From the NCBI GenBank assembly GCA_018223125.1, contig JAAEZA010000015.1, positions 1-64,000 of the forward strand: a stretch of 64,000 nt of DNA, in the 5' to 3' direction. The notes beneath the pieces are model-generated. The model was not told the DNA's origin. It saw only the letters and a program-made list of their open reading frames with translations, and did not search any database. The DNA is from Paracoccaceae bacterium. Lineage in GTDB: Bacteria > Pseudomonadota > Alphaproteobacteria > Rhodobacterales > Rhodobacteraceae. A program made the translations under genes and the position numbers. Below, one piece after another: positions 26,356 to 36,924 of the stretch. How positions within the stretch are numbered: position 1 is the first letter of the stretch; each line of letters starts with the position of its first letter.

Positions 26356-28041
26356 TTAATTCGCCTGGCGCCGCAAAAACGCCGGAATTTCAATGCGTTC
26401 CTGCTCCGGATCGGCGTGATCTTCTTCTTCCGCATATTGTGGCGCTGCAGAGCTGACCTGCGGCTGTTCACGATGGGCGGAGGGCTGCACGTCACTGTGA
26501 CCGGTCATACGAGAGATCAGGCTGTTCAGGCGGAAACCTTTTGGCTTTTCTTCATGGGCTTCACCGCTAAAGAACTTTGGCGTCTCTGCGGCTGCTTCCT
26601 GTGCGCGGGGTGCCTTGGCAACCGCAGCTTCCAGACGTTTCATGGTTTCAGGGCTAACCTCGCCTGGCTTTGCCGACTGAGGCGCTACAAAACCGGACCG
26701 CTGGTCAAAGAAGTTGTCAGGGGCTTCAACCGATTCCACCTGTGTCTGCTGTGGCTGGTAAGCCGGTGCGGGCAGACCGTCTTCGGTGGTCGGCTCTTCA
26801 ATGACGTCTTCGTCTTGCGCTGTCTCTTGGGGCAGCTGCTCGAACAGGCTTGGCTCTGAGCTGTTGGTTTGCGCAGCTACAGGCTCGGGTTTGGATTGAA
26901 CCGGCTCCGGTTCAGCCATCGGGGCCGGGGCGGCTTCCTGCGCAGCAACAGGTTGTTCGGCAGGTGTTTCTGCGACAGGCGACGGGGTTGGCACAGACAC
27001 TTTGATTTCGGCGGCACTTTGGGCCAGCGGCTCTTTCAAGGTGCGACGCGGTACAGGAATATCCCCTGCCCCGACCGCAGCGTCGATACCGGTTGCAACA
27101 ACGGAAACGCGCATCACATCTTCCATGCTCGGGTCCATGGTAGAACCGACGATGATATTGGCTTCCGGATCCACTTCTTCGCGGATACGGTTTGCCGCTT
27201 CGTCCAGTTCGAACAATGTCAGGTCGTTGCCGCCGGTGATGTTGATCAGAACACCGCGGGCCCCTTGCAGGGAAATCTCGTCCAGCAGCGGGTTCGCGAT
27301 GGCCTTCTCGGCAGCCTGAATGGCACGATCTTCGCCGGTAGCTTCACCTGTCCCCATCATGGCTTTACCCATTTCGTCCATTACGGAGCGGATATCGGCA
27401 AAGTCGAGGTTGATGATACCCGGACGGACCATCAGGTCTGTCACGCCTTTGACGCCTTGATACAGAACATCATCTGCAAGGCTGAAGGCTTCGGTGAATG
27501 TGGTTTGTTCGTTGGCGATCCGGAACAGGTTCTGGTTCGGAATGATGATCAGCGTGTCCACAACCTTTTGCAGACATTCAACGCCTTCTTCCGCCTGACG
27601 CATGCGGCGGGTGCCTTCAAACTGGAACGGTTTGGTTACAACACCAACAGTCAGGATTCCCAATTCGCGCGCGGCTTGTGCCACGATCGGCGCGCCACCC
27701 GTGCCGGTACCACCCCCCATACCGGCGGTGATGAAACACATGTGGCTGCCCACGAGGTGATCGACGATCTGTTCGATGCTTTCTTCGGCAGCGGCAGCGC
27801 CCACGCTTGGACGGGCGCCAGCGCCCAGACCTTCGGTAATTTTCTCGCCCAGCTGGATCTTACAGGTCGCCTTCGTGGATTGCAGTGCCTGTGCGTCCGT
27901 GTTCGCGACGACGAAATCAACACCGTCCAGCGCCTTGTCGATCATGTTGTTGACCGCGTTGCCACCGGCCCCACCAATACCGAATACTGTGATCCGTGGT
28001 TTCAAATCTACCATCTCTGGCATACGCAAATTCAAAGTCAT
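26356..28041 (-). CDS. ftsZ: Cell division protein FtsZ
   Basis: 561 residues, tubulin-like GTPase that forms the division ring. The N-terminal core has [14 protein letters not shown], tubulin signature [14 protein letters not shown] and the T7 loop [11 protein letters not shown] (residues up to about 320). A long Pro/Ala/Glu-rich linker of about 220 residues follows, as in Caulobacter and relatives, and the chain ends in the alphaproteobacterial C-terminal peptide [12 protein letters not shown], which binds FtsA and other partners. It is 175 bases downstream of ftsA; a promoter candidate with a GATTC site lies in the gap (28162-28189). A strong terminator follows. Confidence 0.98.
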   Translation of the reverse strand: MTLNLRMPEMVDLKPRITVFGIGGAGGNAVNNMIDKALDGVDFVVANTDAQALQSTKATCKIQLGEKITEGLGAGARPSVGAAAAEESIEQIVDHLVGSHMCFITAGMGGGTGTGGAPIVAQAARELGILTVGVVTKPFQFEGTRRMRQAEEGVECLQKVVDTLIIIPNQNLFRIANEQTTFTEAFSLADDVLYQGVKGVTDLMVRPGIINLDFADIRSVMDEMGKAMMGTGEATGEDRAIQAAEKAIANPLLDEISLQGARGVLINITGGNDLTLFELDEAANRIREEVDPEANIIVGSTMDPSMEDVMRVSVVATGIDAAVGAGDIPVPRRTLKEPLAQSAAEIKVSVPTPSPVAETPAEQPVAAQEAAPAPMAEPEPVQSKPEPVAAQTNSSEPSLFEQLPQETAQDEDVIEEPTTEDGLPAPAYQPQQTQVESVEAPDNFFDQRSGFVAPQSAKPGEVSPETMKRLEAAVAKAPRAQEAAAETPKFFSGEAHEEKPKGFRLNSLISRMTGHSDVQPSAHREQPQVSSAAPQYAEEEDHADPEQERIEIPAFLRRQAN

Positions 28042-28161
28042 GTTCTATCCGCCTGTAGTTTTTTTGTTTCGCCGTCTGACCAACGGTCGCTTACGCCCTG
28101 ATTCGGTATGCTAAACGACTGATTCGCTCAGGTCACGAAAAATCGTCGGAATTGCGCCTAT

Positions 28162-28189
28162 ATTGTAACGCATATAGGGGATTCTGCAA
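28162..28189 (-). promoter_or_regulatory. Candidate ftsZ promoter with GATTC (GANTC) site
   Basis: On the minus strand: TTGCAG (28189-28184), 16-base spacer, TACAAT (28167-28162). The GATTC methylation-type site at 28180-28184 touches the -35 box. Two more GATTC sites lie closer to the gene at 28100-28104 and 28121-28125. The implied start is about 115 bases upstream of the ftsZ ATG. GcrA/CcrM control of ftsZ is known in Caulobacter; here it is inferred from position. Confidence 0.5.
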
Positions 28190-28216
28190 GATTTTGCCGA
28201 ACCACCCATAGCTCGT

Positions 28217-29551
28217 TTACCAGTTCTCTTTGAACCACCGGATAGCGCGTTTCAGAGGCTGTCTGCCCTGCCCCGCCATGGGTAGGTTAAAGTCCCAACA
28301 TTCGTCCTGCGGATGGGCCGCATGCAGCGCCAGACCGACACTCGCCGCAAAAGCGGGGCCGGTTGCAGCCTGCGGAAGCCCTTGTATCCGCAGCGGTTTT
28401 CCAAGACGCACCTGCTGGCCGAGAATCCGGCTTGCAAGCCCTTCGAGACCCGGAATCTGACTGCCGCCGCCCGTTAACACAATACGCTGGCTCGGGAGGT
28501 GGTCAAAACCGGCAGCATCCAGCCGAGCACGGACCTCTTCCAAAATCTCTTCAACACGCGGACGCATCACCCCGATCAGTTCGGACCGGCTGATCCGGCG
28601 ACGGTCGTGATCGAAATCACCGGTATCCCCGCCTATCTCGATCATGTCGCGATCATCCATCCCTGTGGCCACAACGCCGCCATGGAAGGTCTTGATCCGC
28701 TCGGCCGTAGGAGTTGCCACTTGCAAGCCCTGACTGATGTCAGAGGTCACAAGATCACCACCCATACGCACGGAATCCGCAAAAATCATGTGCTTTTTCA
28801 AGAAGATGGAAACGCTTGTCGCGCCACCGCCAAAGTCGATACAGGCGCCGCCAAGTTCCTGTTCGTCCTCTACAAGCGCCGACACACCGGCCACATAGGA
28901 AGAGGAAGCAAAACCGGCCAGTTCCAGATCACAGCGCTTGATACATTTCAACAGGTTCTCAATCGCGCCGGTATCAATGGTTAGCAAGTGCATATCAACC
29001 GACAGGCGGTTGCCAATCTGGCCGCGCGGGTCGGACAGGCCGGAGCGGTGATCGAGCGCAAAGTTCACTGGCATGGCGTGGATCGCTTCGCGGCCCATGC
29101 CATAATCCGGCACATCACATTCCGCCAGTACCCGCCCGATGTCGTAATCCATTACCGAGCCGTTTTCCAGTTGCACCGCCCCTGTCACCCCGTTAGAGCG
29201 CGGCTCTGCGCCGGACATACAGGCAATGACGTGATCAACACGGGTGTTCGCCATCTTCTGTGCAGCCTGCACCGCCGTGCGGATCGCCCGCTCGGTCTCT
29301 TCCATCGTGCTGACTTCACCAAAGCGCACGCCGCGGGAACGGGTGGTGGCCACGCCAATCACGCGGAACGCCCCGTGATTGGCCATCGCCGTCATACCCT
29401 CTTGCGCATTCATCTGAACCGAGGGGTCAAATTGCAGGATCATACATGCAATTTTCGATGTCCCCACATCCAGAATGGCCACCACGCCCCGTTGCAGGGC
29501 CGCGCGGCGGCGTTGTCTCATAGCGCGTTGTGTTTCGTATAGTTGTGTCAT
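28217..29551 (-). CDS. ftsA: Cell division protein FtsA
   Basis: 444 residues, actin-fold protein that tethers FtsZ to the membrane. ATPase motifs are visible: VAILDVGTSKIACMI (phosphate 1), the SHS2/1C region with AMPVNFALDHRSGLSDPRG, phosphate 2 in LGGACIDFGGGATSVSIFL, and adenosine motif IVLTGGGSQIPGLEGLA. The C-terminus ends in an amphipathic helix-like RAIRWFKENW that would bind the membrane. Its start codon overlaps the ftsQ stop by one base (TGATG). Confidence 0.97.
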   Translation of the reverse strand: MTQLYETQRAMRQRRRAALQRGVVAILDVGTSKIACMILQFDPSVQMNAQEGMTAMANHGAFRVIGVATTRSRGVRFGEVSTMEETERAIRTAVQAAQKMANTRVDHVIACMSGAEPRSNGVTGAVQLENGSVMDYDIGRVLAECDVPDYGMGREAIHAMPVNFALDHRSGLSDPRGQIGNRLSVDMHLLTIDTGAIENLLKCIKRCDLELAGFASSSYVAGVSALVEDEQELGGACIDFGGGATSVSIFLKKHMIFADSVRMGGDLVTSDISQGLQVATPTAERIKTFHGGVVATGMDDRDMIEIGGDTGDFDHDRRRISRSELIGVMRPRVEEILEEVRARLDAAGFDHLPSQRIVLTGGGSQIPGLEGLASRILGQQVRLGKPLRIQGLPQAATGPAFAASVGLALHAAHPQDECWDFNLPMAGQGRQPLKRAIRWFKENW

Positions 29552-30510
29552 CAGGTTTCACTTTCCCCATCGGCCATGGCTCGCAGCCGGTGCAATTCCT
29601 CGACTGCCGCTGCGGTTAAACGAAGAACCGGGCGGCGCCCGTCCCTCATGTCTACGACTGTTACATCCCGCCCGAGCAGGTCACGGGCCCGTTGCAGGGC
29701 GACAACCCGCTCCAAGGCGGCAACCGGACGGTTGACCGGAAGCTGAATAATCTGCCCGCGATCCAGCATCACATCCCAGCGGCGTTCCCCGACACGGCGC
29801 AAACCGCGAATGCGGTCCGCAAGGGGGCCGGCAGCCGCCAGAAGACGCAAGGCCTGCCCTGCATGCTCCTGCGCACCCTTGCCAAGAATCAACGGCAGTT
29901 CGAGATACCCTTCGCGGGTTTCCAGAACACCGGCCCGCGCCCCGAGGCTGTCAACCAGTTCCAGATGGTCGGCACCGCGCCAGACCAGAGCGGGAACACG
30001 CTCTATGATTTCAACGTCAAGAACGCCCCCGCGCAAAAAGACATCCGCACTTTTTACGGCGTCAATTGCCTCGATTTTCTCTTTCAGTGCCGCGAGATCC
30101 AGTTGCAGCGAACTGACCGGAAAGACCATCGGAATGGCTTCGCGGACCTGCTTGGACACAACTGCACTGCCCCCTTGCACCTGCATCAGGTTCACAGCAA
30201 ATTCGGGGCGGTTTTCGATCATGGTGCGTGCGTTGGTCACGCTCTGCGCTAGACGCGCCTGCACTTCGGGATCGGAAAAATGGTTTGCAACCAGTCCGAC
30301 CACAATCGCAATCGGCAGTCCGGTGCGGATCAGGGAGCGGTAAAGCGGTGTCAGCCAGATCCGTTCCAGCCGGTATTTGATGCGGCTCGGGCTGGGATCG
30401 GGGCGTGCCGCCGGTTGGTGCGCGGAGCGTTCGGTCCTCTCCATATAGGAGGGGTGCGTATCGGGATCACGGTAGACCAACCGCTGGCGCGGCATATCTA
30501 TCGCTGACAT
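29551..30510 (-). CDS. ftsQ: Cell division protein FtsQ (DivIB)
   Basis: 319 residues, single-pass inner-membrane division protein. A cytoplasmic head of about 65 residues precedes one helix ([15 protein letters not shown]). The periplasmic part has the POTRA domain (about 105-175, with [20 protein letters not shown] and [20 protein letters not shown]) and the FtsQ beta domain. ATG 30510 is preferred because GGAGG lies 8 bases before it; an in-frame ATG at 30531 is possible. It overlaps the ddlB end by 13 bases and the ftsA start by one. Confidence 0.95.
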   Translation of the reverse strand: MSAIDMPRQRLVYRDPDTHPSYMERTERSAHQPAARPDPSPSRIKYRLERIWLTPLYRSLIRTGLPIAIVVGLVANHFSDPEVQARLAQSVTNARTMIENRPEFAVNLMQVQGGSAVVSKQVREAIPMVFPVSSLQLDLAALKEKIEAIDAVKSADVFLRGGVLDVEIIERVPALVWRGADHLELVDSLGARAGVLETREGYLELPLILGKGAQEHAGQALRLLAAAGPLADRIRGLRRVGERRWDVMLDRGQIIQLPVNRPVAALERVVALQRARDLLGRDVTVVDMRDGRRPVLRLTAAAVEELHRLRAMADGESET

Positions 30511-31412
30511 GATGCGTCCTCCACCAGCCATGCCACCAGTTTACCAAAGGAAATGCCACATTCCGCAGCCTGCTCTGGCGCGAGGGATGTGGGGGTCATG
30601 CCGGGCTGTGTATTGGTTTCCAGCAGGATCAACCCGTCAAGACCAAGGGACTCGTCCCAGCGGAAATCTGTCCGGCTCAGCCCGCGACACCCCAAAGCAT
30701 CATGGGCGCGCTGCGCATAGTCAAGACAGGCTTCAAAAATCTCGGCAGGGACATTCGCAGGGACTTCGTGACGGGAACCGCCCGGTTTGTATTTAGCATC
30801 GTAATCATACCAGCCGTCGGTCAGGATATCGGTCACAGTCAGCGCCTTATCCCCCATCACCGCTGTCGTAAGTTCGCGGCCCGGAACAAATTTTTCCACC
30901 ATCAGCACATCGGGCATGTCATCGCTGATTTGCGCGGGACCATTGGCCGCCTCATTCACCAGATAGACCCCGACGGAAGACCCTTCGTTGAACGGCTTCA
31001 CCACATAGGGTGGCGCGATGGGGTGGCTTTTCATGACCTCCTCGCGGGTGACTAGCCGGTGTTCGGCAACTGGCAATCCGGCGGCAGCGAAAACCTCTTT
31101 GGATTTCTCCTTGTCCATCGCAAGGGCAGAGGCAAACACGCCGGAATGGGTATAGGGAATGCGCATCCATTCCAGAACGCCCTGAACGCAACCGTCTTCG
31201 CCCCAACGCCCATGAAGCGCGTTAAAAACCACATCGGGATTGGTTGCACGCAAATCGGCCATCAAATCCGGACCTGCGTCCAGTTCGGTGACTTCATAAC
31301 CTTCCGTGCGCAACGCCTTGGCGACTTCGTGACCGGAGGAGAGAGATACCTCACGTTCAGCCGAAGGGCCGCCTTTCAGAACTGTCACGCGGTGAAATGC
31401 CCTGCTCGACAT
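30498..31412 (-). CDS. ddlB: D-alanine-D-alanine ligase
   Basis: 304 residues, ATP-grasp enzyme that makes the D-Ala-D-Ala end of peptidoglycan precursors. Seen: [19 protein letters not shown] (N-terminal), [16 protein letters not shown], the flexible-loop [14 protein letters not shown], and the Mg/ATP site [19 protein letters not shown]. Length is typical. It follows murB by about 50 bases and overlaps ftsQ by 13 bases. Confidence 0.97.
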   Translation of the reverse strand: MSSRAFHRVTVLKGGPSAEREVSLSSGHEVAKALRTEGYEVTELDAGPDLMADLRATNPDVVFNALHGRWGEDGCVQGVLEWMRIPYTHSGVFASALAMDKEKSKEVFAAAGLPVAEHRLVTREEVMKSHPIAPPYVVKPFNEGSSVGVYLVNEAANGPAQISDDMPDVLMVEKFVPGRELTTAVMGDKALTVTDILTDGWYDYDAKYKPGGSRHEVPANVPAEIFEACLDYAQRAHDALGCRGLSRTDFRWDESLGLDGLILLETNTQPGMTPTSLAPEQAAECGISFGKLVAWLVEDASCQR

Positions 31413-31462
31413 GACCGCCTCGTCTTTTGCCCCGGCCTTTTTCGGCTCTCACGGGCTATGCC

Positions 31463-32404
31463 TTATTGTGCCGCCGGTTTGCCGACGCGCATGATTTCCC
31501 ATACTAGGGTTATTCCACTGTTTTCGAAAACCCTTTTTCGCACCAATTCTCCTAAATTTTCCAAATCTGCGGCAGAAGCGCCACCTTTGTTAATCAGAAA
31601 GTTGGAATGCATCTCGCTCATCTGTGCGCCGCCAAGGCTGGCACCGCGCATTCCGGCGTCATCAATGACCTTCCACGCCTTCAGATCATGGGTGTCATCC
31701 GCCTGTCCTGTGGACGAATAGCCTGCGGGATTGCGAAAAGTGGAACCGCAGGACCGCTCCTTGGTGGGTTGGCTCGCTTCACGTTTGGCAAGGGCATCGG
31801 CCATTTTCGCCTCGATCGCGTCCGGTTCGCCCGCATTCCCCTGCAATACGACCGAAGTCAGGATCATCCCTTCAGGCAGTGCAGTGGAACGATAGGAAAA
31901 CCCCATATCCGCCGGTGTCAGCTTCACCACTTCGCCTTCTCGGGTCAGCGCCTCTGCCTGCACAAAAACATCTGCCATATAAGTACCATAACACCCTGCA
32001 TTCATCTTGGCCGCGCCACCGATCGCACCCGGAATAGTGCGCAGGAAAGCCAGATCAATCCCCGCTTGCGCCGCCTTGCGGGCCACATGGGCATCAAGCG
32101 CACCGACACCGGCACGGATGCGGTTGCCCTCCAGCACCTCTATACCGTTGAACCCGCGCCCGAACCGCACCACCACCCCGTCCAGACCACCATCGCGGAT
32201 GATCAGGTTGGAACAGACCCCGATGGGAAAGACCGGAATGGCCGGATCAAGTGCTGCAAGAAACTCCTGCAAATCCGTCAGATCCGCCGGTTGGAACAAA
32301 ACTTCCGCAGGGCCACCCACCCGCAGCCAGCTCAACCCGTCCATCGGGCGATTTGGCGTCAGCGTTCCGCGCACCGGCGGCAGGGTTTCAATACTCAGGC
32401 TCAT
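31463..32404 (-). CDS. murB: UDP-N-acetylenolpyruvoylglucosamine reductase
   Basis: 313 residues, FAD enzyme that completes UDP-MurNAc. FAD-binding parts are [31 protein letters not shown] and the type-I catalytic loop [21 protein letters not shown]; the proton-donor Ser is in [17 protein letters not shown] and the C-terminal Glu is in [19 protein letters not shown] 32404 gives the family start and lies inside the end of the upstream DUF2484 gene (17-base overlap). An open frame further upstream reads only that gene in another phase. Confidence 0.97.
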   Translation of the reverse strand: MSLSIETLPPVRGTLTPNRPMDGLSWLRVGGPAEVLFQPADLTDLQEFLAALDPAIPVFPIGVCSNLIIRDGGLDGVVVRFGRGFNGIEVLEGNRIRAGVGALDAHVARKAAQAGIDLAFLRTIPGAIGGAAKMNAGCYGTYMADVFVQAEALTREGEVVKLTPADMGFSYRSTALPEGMILTSVVLQGNAGEPDAIEAKMADALAKREASQPTKERSCGSTFRNPAGYSSTGQADDTHDLKAWKVIDDAGMRGASLGGAQMSEMHSNFLINKGGASAADLENLGELVRKRVFENSGITLVWEIMRVGKPAAQ

Positions 32405-32717
32405 TCGGATTTCTTTCGCCGTCTTCAAGTTTGTGTTCTTCCAGCCATGTAAACGGCTTTCCGGTGATCCGCGCCCATGTGAACCGCCCGATGTAGTATA
32501 GCGGCCAGCGCATGATCGAACCGACACCTGCCACAAACATGAACGCGATGAAAGGGTTTCCGGCGATCCACAAGTAAGGGATCAACGGAACAAGAAGCAA
32601 AAGCAGCAGGAATGCACCGGGCGGATGATAGGGCCTGCGGCACAGCGCCACCACAGTCCCCATGCCAACCCAGCAGGCGGCAAAGACAATGGCTGAATTC
32701 AATCCGATCTCAAGCAC
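32388..32717 (-). CDS. DUF2484 family membrane protein, copy 2
   Basis: 109 residues, mostly three hydrophobic stretches ([53 protein letters not shown]) and a charged C-terminal tail. It is a paralog of the gene just upstream (32735-33028): both read [20 protein letters not shown] and IAGNPF with the same spacing. The start is GTG 32717 behind a G-rich ribosome site. It overlaps murB by 17 bases. DUF2484 genes near murB/murC are a Rhodobacterales trait as far as I recall; the role is unknown, perhaps membrane support for precursor synthesis (speculative). Confidence 0.8.
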   Translation of the reverse strand: MLEIGLNSAIVFAACWVGMGTVVALCRRPYHPPGAFLLLLLLVPLIPYLWIAGNPFIAFMFVAGVGSIMRWPLYYIGRFTWARITGKPFTWLEEHKLEDGERNPNEPEY

Positions 32718-32734
32718 GCTCCCCCCCGCCCTTT

Positions 32735-33028
32735 CTAATAGAAATCAAACTTCGGACCCTGAAAATCCTCTCCGGTGAATTTTGACCGGATATAGCGCCC
32801 CAGATAAACAATCGGCCAGCGCAGCAACGAGCCGACCGCCGCCAGAAACAGGATCGCCAGAAACGGGTTCCCCGCGATCCAAAGATACGGCAGCAACGGC
32901 ACCAGCAACAACATCAGCAGAAAGGCTCCGGGCGGAATGTAGCGGGCTGGCAAAAGCGCCACCACGGTTCCGATTCCAACCCAAGCGGACGCAAACACAA
33001 TCGCGGAATGCAGCCCGACCCCGAACAC
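32735..33028 (-). CDS. DUF2484 family membrane protein, copy 1
   Basis: 97 residues with the same three-helix plan as its neighbour (IVFASAWVGIGTVVALLPA, LLMLLLVPLLPYLWIAG, LAILFLAAVGSLLRWPIVY) and a short polar tail. The start is GTG 33028, which shares its G with the murC stop (TAGTG), so translation is coupled to MurC. The paralog begins 17 bases after its stop. The pair looks like a tandem duplication inside the cell-wall operon. No enzymatic motif is visible. Confidence 0.8.
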   Translation of the reverse strand: MFGVGLHSAIVFASAWVGIGTVVALLPARYIPPGAFLLMLLLVPLLPYLWIAGNPFLAILFLAAVGSLLRWPIVYLGRYIRSKFTGEDFQGPKFDFY

Positions 33029-34422
33029 TATCCAAGCGCTTTCGGCAGGTTGTTGGCCCAGGCGCTGATCGTGCCTGCCCCGAGGCAGACCAGCAGATCA
33101 CCCTTTTCACAGTTCTCCTGAACAAAGGCCTGCAATGCGGCCTCATCCGGTACGGCAACCGCCTTGCGATGACCATGGGCCGTCAGCCCCGCCACCAGCC
33201 CGTCCCGATCCGCCCCAGCAATCGGGTTTTCGCCGGCGGCATAAACATCGGAAATGCCGACCACATCCGCATCGTTGAAACAGGAGCAGAAATCTTCGAA
33301 CAGATCGTGCAGGCGGGAATAGCGGTGGGGTTGGTGGACCGCTATAACCCGTCCTTTGGTGGCCTGTTTGGCCGCAGACAGAACAGCGGTAATTTCAACC
33401 GGATGGTGGGCGTAATCGTCAATGACGGTCACACCGTTCACCACACCCACGCGGGTGAAGCGGCGGTTAACGCCCTTGAAATTCTTCAGCGCCTCGCGGA
33501 TTTCTGCCCGTTTCAGCCCCAGATGCCGCGCAACCGCAATGGCCGCCAGCGCGTTGGAAACGTTGTGATTTCCCGGCATCGGCAGAACCACATTCTGGAT
33601 GTAGGTATCCTCTGATTGGAGGTATACGTCGAAATAGGCCTGACCGTTTTCATAACGCAGGTTATCGGCCCGCACATCGGCCTGTTTGTTAAACCCGTAG
33701 GTCATCACCCGCCGGTCTCCGAGCCGCCCGACCAGCGCCTGCACTTCGGCATGGTCCGTGTTGCAGATCGCCACACCATAGAAGGGAATGTTCGAAACAA
33801 ACGTGTGGAATGCCTCGCGCAGGTTATCAAAGCTGCCGTAATGTTCCATATGTTCAGGATCGATGTTGGTGACAACCGCGATTGTTGCTGGCAGACGGTT
33901 GAACGTGCCGTCACTTTCATCCGCTTCCACAACCATCCATTCGCCATCCCCCATCCGCGCGTTAGAGCCATAGGCATGGATGATGCCGCCGTTAACCACG
34001 GTCGGATCAAGCCCGCCTGCATCCAGCAGGGTCGCAACCATTGTTGTCGTGGTCGTTTTACCGTGTGTGCCCGCAATGGCGACGTTGGATTTCAGGCGCA
34101 TCAGTTCGGCCAGCATTTCCGCGCGGCGGACAACCGGCAGCCCGCGGGCCCTTGCGCCGTCCAGTTCCGGATTTCCCGGTTTGATCGCGCTTGAGATCAC
34201 AACGACTTCGGCATCTTCCAGATTTTCAGCCATCTGCGGAAAGGAAATCCGTGCGCCCATATCTGCCAGCCGGTCCGTGATCTTCGAGGGCCGCAGGTCC
34301 GATCCCTGCACCGTGTAGCCGTGGTTGATCAGCACTTCGGCGATGCCTGACATCCCGATCCCGCCGATACCGACGAAATGGATCGGCCCCAGCTTGGTTG
34401 GCAGTTTGGTTGCTGCGTTCAT
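33028..34422 (-). CDS. murC: UDP-N-acetylmuramate-L-alanine ligase
   Basis: 464 residues; adds L-Ala to UDP-MurNAc in the cytoplasm. The N-terminal Rossmann head has [20 protein letters not shown]; the ATP loop is [17 protein letters not shown]; the central domain has ANIDP-like [18 protein letters not shown]; the C-terminal domain carries [21 protein letters not shown] 34422 is set by AGGAG upstream and lies one base after the murG stop. It is coupled to the DUF2484 gene downstream. Confidence 0.98.
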   Translation of the reverse strand: MNAATKLPTKLGPIHFVGIGGIGMSGIAEVLINHGYTVQGSDLRPSKITDRLADMGARISFPQMAENLEDAEVVVISSAIKPGNPELDGARARGLPVVRRAEMLAELMRLKSNVAIAGTHGKTTTTTMVATLLDAGGLDPTVVNGGIIHAYGSNARMGDGEWMVVEADESDGTFNRLPATIAVVTNIDPEHMEHYGSFDNLREAFHTFVSNIPFYGVAICNTDHAEVQALVGRLGDRRVMTYGFNKQADVRADNLRYENGQAYFDVYLQSEDTYIQNVVLPMPGNHNVSNALAAIAVARHLGLKRAEIREALKNFKGVNRRFTRVGVVNGVTVIDDYAHHPVEITAVLSAAKQATKGRVIAVHQPHRYSRLHDLFEDFCSCFNDADVVGISDVYAAGENPIAGADRDGLVAGLTAHGHRKAVAVPDEAALQAFVQENCEKGDLLVCLGAGTISAWANNLPKALG

Positions 34423-34423
34423 C

Positions 34424-35512
34424 TTACTCTCCTGCCAGTTGGGCCACCAGATCGCCAAGCTCTCTGGCGGCATCGGGTTTGCCTTGGGTCAATGCGGCGG
34501 CGGCCATTTGCGCGGCCCCCTCCCCGTCCATCAGGACAGTTGCGATATGCTCGGCCAGTACCTCTGCGCTCAGTTGGGATTCCGGAATGACGATCGCAGC
34601 CCCCGCGCTGGCCAACCCTCTGGCGTTGGCGGTTTGTTCATCGCGAATCGCAATCGCCAGCGGAATCAGGATCGAGGGCCGCCCGATGATGGAAATATCC
34701 GCCACGCTGGAGGCACCCGACCGGCTGATCACCAACTGGCATTCGGACATCCGCGCCGGAATATCGTCAAAGAACGGCGACACATCCGCGTCCACACCGG
34801 CGTCCGCATAGGCGGCAACGGTTGCATCGTGGTCCTCTTCGCGGGCCTGTTGGGACACGCGCACGCGACGCTTCAGATCGTCGGGCAGAAGGGCCACAGC
34901 AGCCGGTACGGTTTGGGACAGAATACGGCTGCCCTGACTGCCGCCAATCGCCAGCACGGACATGGGCCAGTCCCCCGGCGCGATGTAACCTGCACCGGCC
35001 CGTTCCAGCACTGCGGCACGCACCGGATTGCCGGTAAATACGCCTTCAACACCGTCGGGCAGTTCGGTCGGCCATGTTCCACAGGCCACGGTGTTCACCC
35101 GTTTGGCGAAGGCCTGATTCACCCTTCCGAGAACACCGTTCTGTTCGTGGATAAGACGCGGTGTTTTGGTCAGCATCGCTGCAATCATGGCAGGCAGTGC
35201 GGGATAACCGCCAAAACCGGCCACGACAGCCGGCGGATCCTTCCGCATCCGGCGCCACGCCGACAGCGCACCCCCTGCAATACGAAACGGCACGCCGAGC
35301 TTGGCTGACAACCCGCCCCGCGCGAATGTGCCGGAGTTCACAACCTCAACCTCGACCGCATCGGGGAAGCCGCCGGTATAGCGCGCGCCCCTTGGATCGG
35401 TGCTCAGCCGGACACGCCAGCCCCGTGACAGCATTTCCTCTGCAAGGGCCTGTGCGGGAAACATGTGCCCGCCTGTGCCGCCTGCTGCGATGACCAGTAA
35501 TTTATCTGCCAT
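34424..35512 (-). CDS. murG: UDP-GlcNAc:undecaprenyl-pyrophosphoryl-MurNAc-pentapeptide transferase
   Basis: 362 residues, peripheral membrane GT-B glycosyltransferase that makes lipid II. Motifs: [20 protein letters not shown] (G-loop 1), [17 protein letters not shown] (G-loop 2), [29 protein letters not shown] (G-loop 3) and the UDP-GlcNAc site [20 protein letters not shown]. The start ATG 35512 has AAGGGG upstream; ftsW ends eight bases before it. Confidence 0.98.
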   Translation of the reverse strand: MADKLLVIAAGGTGGHMFPAQALAEEMLSRGWRVRLSTDPRGARYTGGFPDAVEVEVVNSGTFARGGLSAKLGVPFRIAGGALSAWRRMRKDPPAVVAGFGGYPALPAMIAAMLTKTPRLIHEQNGVLGRVNQAFAKRVNTVACGTWPTELPDGVEGVFTGNPVRAAVLERAGAGYIAPGDWPMSVLAIGGSQGSRILSQTVPAAVALLPDDLKRRVRVSQQAREEDHDATVAAYADAGVDADVSPFFDDIPARMSECQLVISRSGASSVADISIIGRPSILIPLAIAIRDEQTANARGLASAGAAIVIPESQLSAEVLAEHIATVLMDGEGAAQMAAAALTQGKPDAARELGDLVAQLAGE

Positions 35513-35520
35513 AATACCCC

Positions 35521-36693
35521 TTATCCGCCCCGGTTCTCATTGCCGAAAACGTCGCTGATATCCCCTTGGGGACGGGTGCGTGTAAAGGCCAAAAGAAAGC
35601 CGAGGCCAATTCCCGCCGCCACGAGCGAGGAACCGCCGTAGGACACGAAAGGAAGCGTCATTCCCTTGGCGGGCAACAGCCGAACCGCCACCCCCATATT
35701 GATCAGGGCTTGCATCCCGAACAAGGCCGCAAGTCCGGTACCGGCAAAACGGATGAAGGGATCACGTTCGTGGATCAGACGCAGGAAAGAGCGCACGGTC
35801 ACAATCATGAACAAAACAATAATCGCCAGCACGAGGATCAGCCCGTATTCTTCGGCCGCAACCGCAATGATGAAATCCGTATGGGCATCCGGCAGGGACC
35901 ATTTCACACGGCCTTCCCCGACGCCAACCCCGAAGAAACCGCCTTCCTGAATGGCATTGGTGGCATAACCGATCTGGGTGCGCGGGTCGATTTCGGGATT
36001 AAGATACCCGTCGATCCGGCGGGCAAAGTGCTCGGAGGAATTATAAGCTATAAACCCTGCGCCAACGACGCCTCCTGCCAGCCCGGCCAGCAACAGCATC
36101 GGCGCACCGGCTACGAAATACATCAACGTCCAGCTTGCAAGGATCAGGCAGGCCTGTCCGAAATCCGGTTGCAGCGCCAGAAGGAAGGCAATCAGTACTG
36201 TTACCGCAAAAGACATACGCTTGCCGGGCGGCCCGCCGACCTCAAAGCTTGCTGCCATCAGCCACGCGGAAAACACAACGAAACCGGGTTTCAGGAATTC
36301 TGACGGTTGCACCGAAGCAAAGCCGAGCGAGATCCAACGGGTCGCACCCTTACCGAAGTCCGTACCGATAAATGGCAGGGCGCAGATTGCGACAAGACAG
36401 CAGATAAAGCCGAACACTCCAAGACGGCGCACATATTTGGGCGACATCATCGACACAAGGATCATGGTCACCAGCGCGATGGAGCCGAAGAACAACTGTT
36501 TGTAAACGTAATAGAATTGCGTCAGCCCGTTGCGTTCCGCCAGTGGCACCGAGGCAGCAAGCCCCAGCAGGATACCGATGAGAAACAGCATCATGATCGC
36601 CGAAAGCGCCCATTTATCCACCGTCCGCCACCACTTTGGCAACACGGGTTCACCGGGCTTTGAAGCCACAGTGCCAAACACCATTTCCGTCAT
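35521..36693 (-). CDS. ftsW: Septal peptidoglycan polymerase FtsW (SEDS family)
   Basis: 390 residues, about ten membrane helices. SEDS landmarks are present: [20 protein letters not shown] (the GA.RW....QPSE block), [28 protein letters not shown] and the C-terminal [19 protein letters not shown]. It polymerises lipid II at the septum with FtsI. ATG 36693 is used (AGG 8 bases upstream); the frame is open to 36768 but the extra residues are not family-like. It is first in the visible cell-wall operon; murD, mraY, murE/F and ftsI are not upstream of it here. Confidence 0.96.
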   Translation of the reverse strand: MTEMVFGTVASKPGEPVLPKWWRTVDKWALSAIMMLFLIGILLGLAASVPLAERNGLTQFYYVYKQLFFGSIALVTMILVSMMSPKYVRRLGVFGFICCLVAICALPFIGTDFGKGATRWISLGFASVQPSEFLKPGFVVFSAWLMAASFEVGGPPGKRMSFAVTVLIAFLLALQPDFGQACLILASWTLMYFVAGAPMLLLAGLAGGVVGAGFIAYNSSEHFARRIDGYLNPEIDPRTQIGYATNAIQEGGFFGVGVGEGRVKWSLPDAHTDFIIAVAAEEYGLILVLAIIVLFMIVTVRSFLRLIHERDPFIRFAGTGLAALFGMQALINMGVAVRLLPAKGMTLPFVSYGGSSLVAAGIGLGFLLAFTRTRPQGDISDVFGNENRGG

Positions 36694-36801
36694 CGTAAAC
36701 GCCTGTCCTTGCCTTTGCTCTGCCACATCCCGCCGCCTCTTGTTCGGGCTGACTGGGATATCTGGCAACTCTAGTCACGATCCATGCAAAAAGCTAGTGG
36801 T

Positions 36802-36811
36802 GATTCGGCAA
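36802..36811 (-). promoter_or_regulatory. Candidate ftsW promoter element TTGCCGAATC with GATTC site
   Basis: On the minus strand TTGCCGAATC begins about 118 bases upstream of the ftsW start. The same layout, TTGCnGAATC, forms the -35 of the ftsZ candidate promoter. A weak -10 (TTGCAT) follows at 16 bases. The repeated arrangement of a -35-like box abutting a GANTC site at two division genes is the evidence; neither is proven. Confidence 0.4.
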
Positions 36812-36869
36812 CGGAAGAAAACCCGCCCGCAACTGTAGCGTGCATGCGACCGCTGCAGCACGCGCGTAT

Positions 36870-36902
36870 AAAAAAGGCCGCTGGTGTTTCCACCAACGGC
36901 CC
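36870..36902 (-). terminator. Rho-independent terminator after carD
   Basis: On the minus strand GGCCGTTGGTG, loop GAAA, CACCAGCGGCC, then TTTTTT. The 11-bp stem has one G-T pair. It lies 23 bases after the carD stop and isolates carD from ftsW. Confidence 0.92.
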
Positions 36903-36924
36903 TTCGATCCGACAGGATCGTTGC

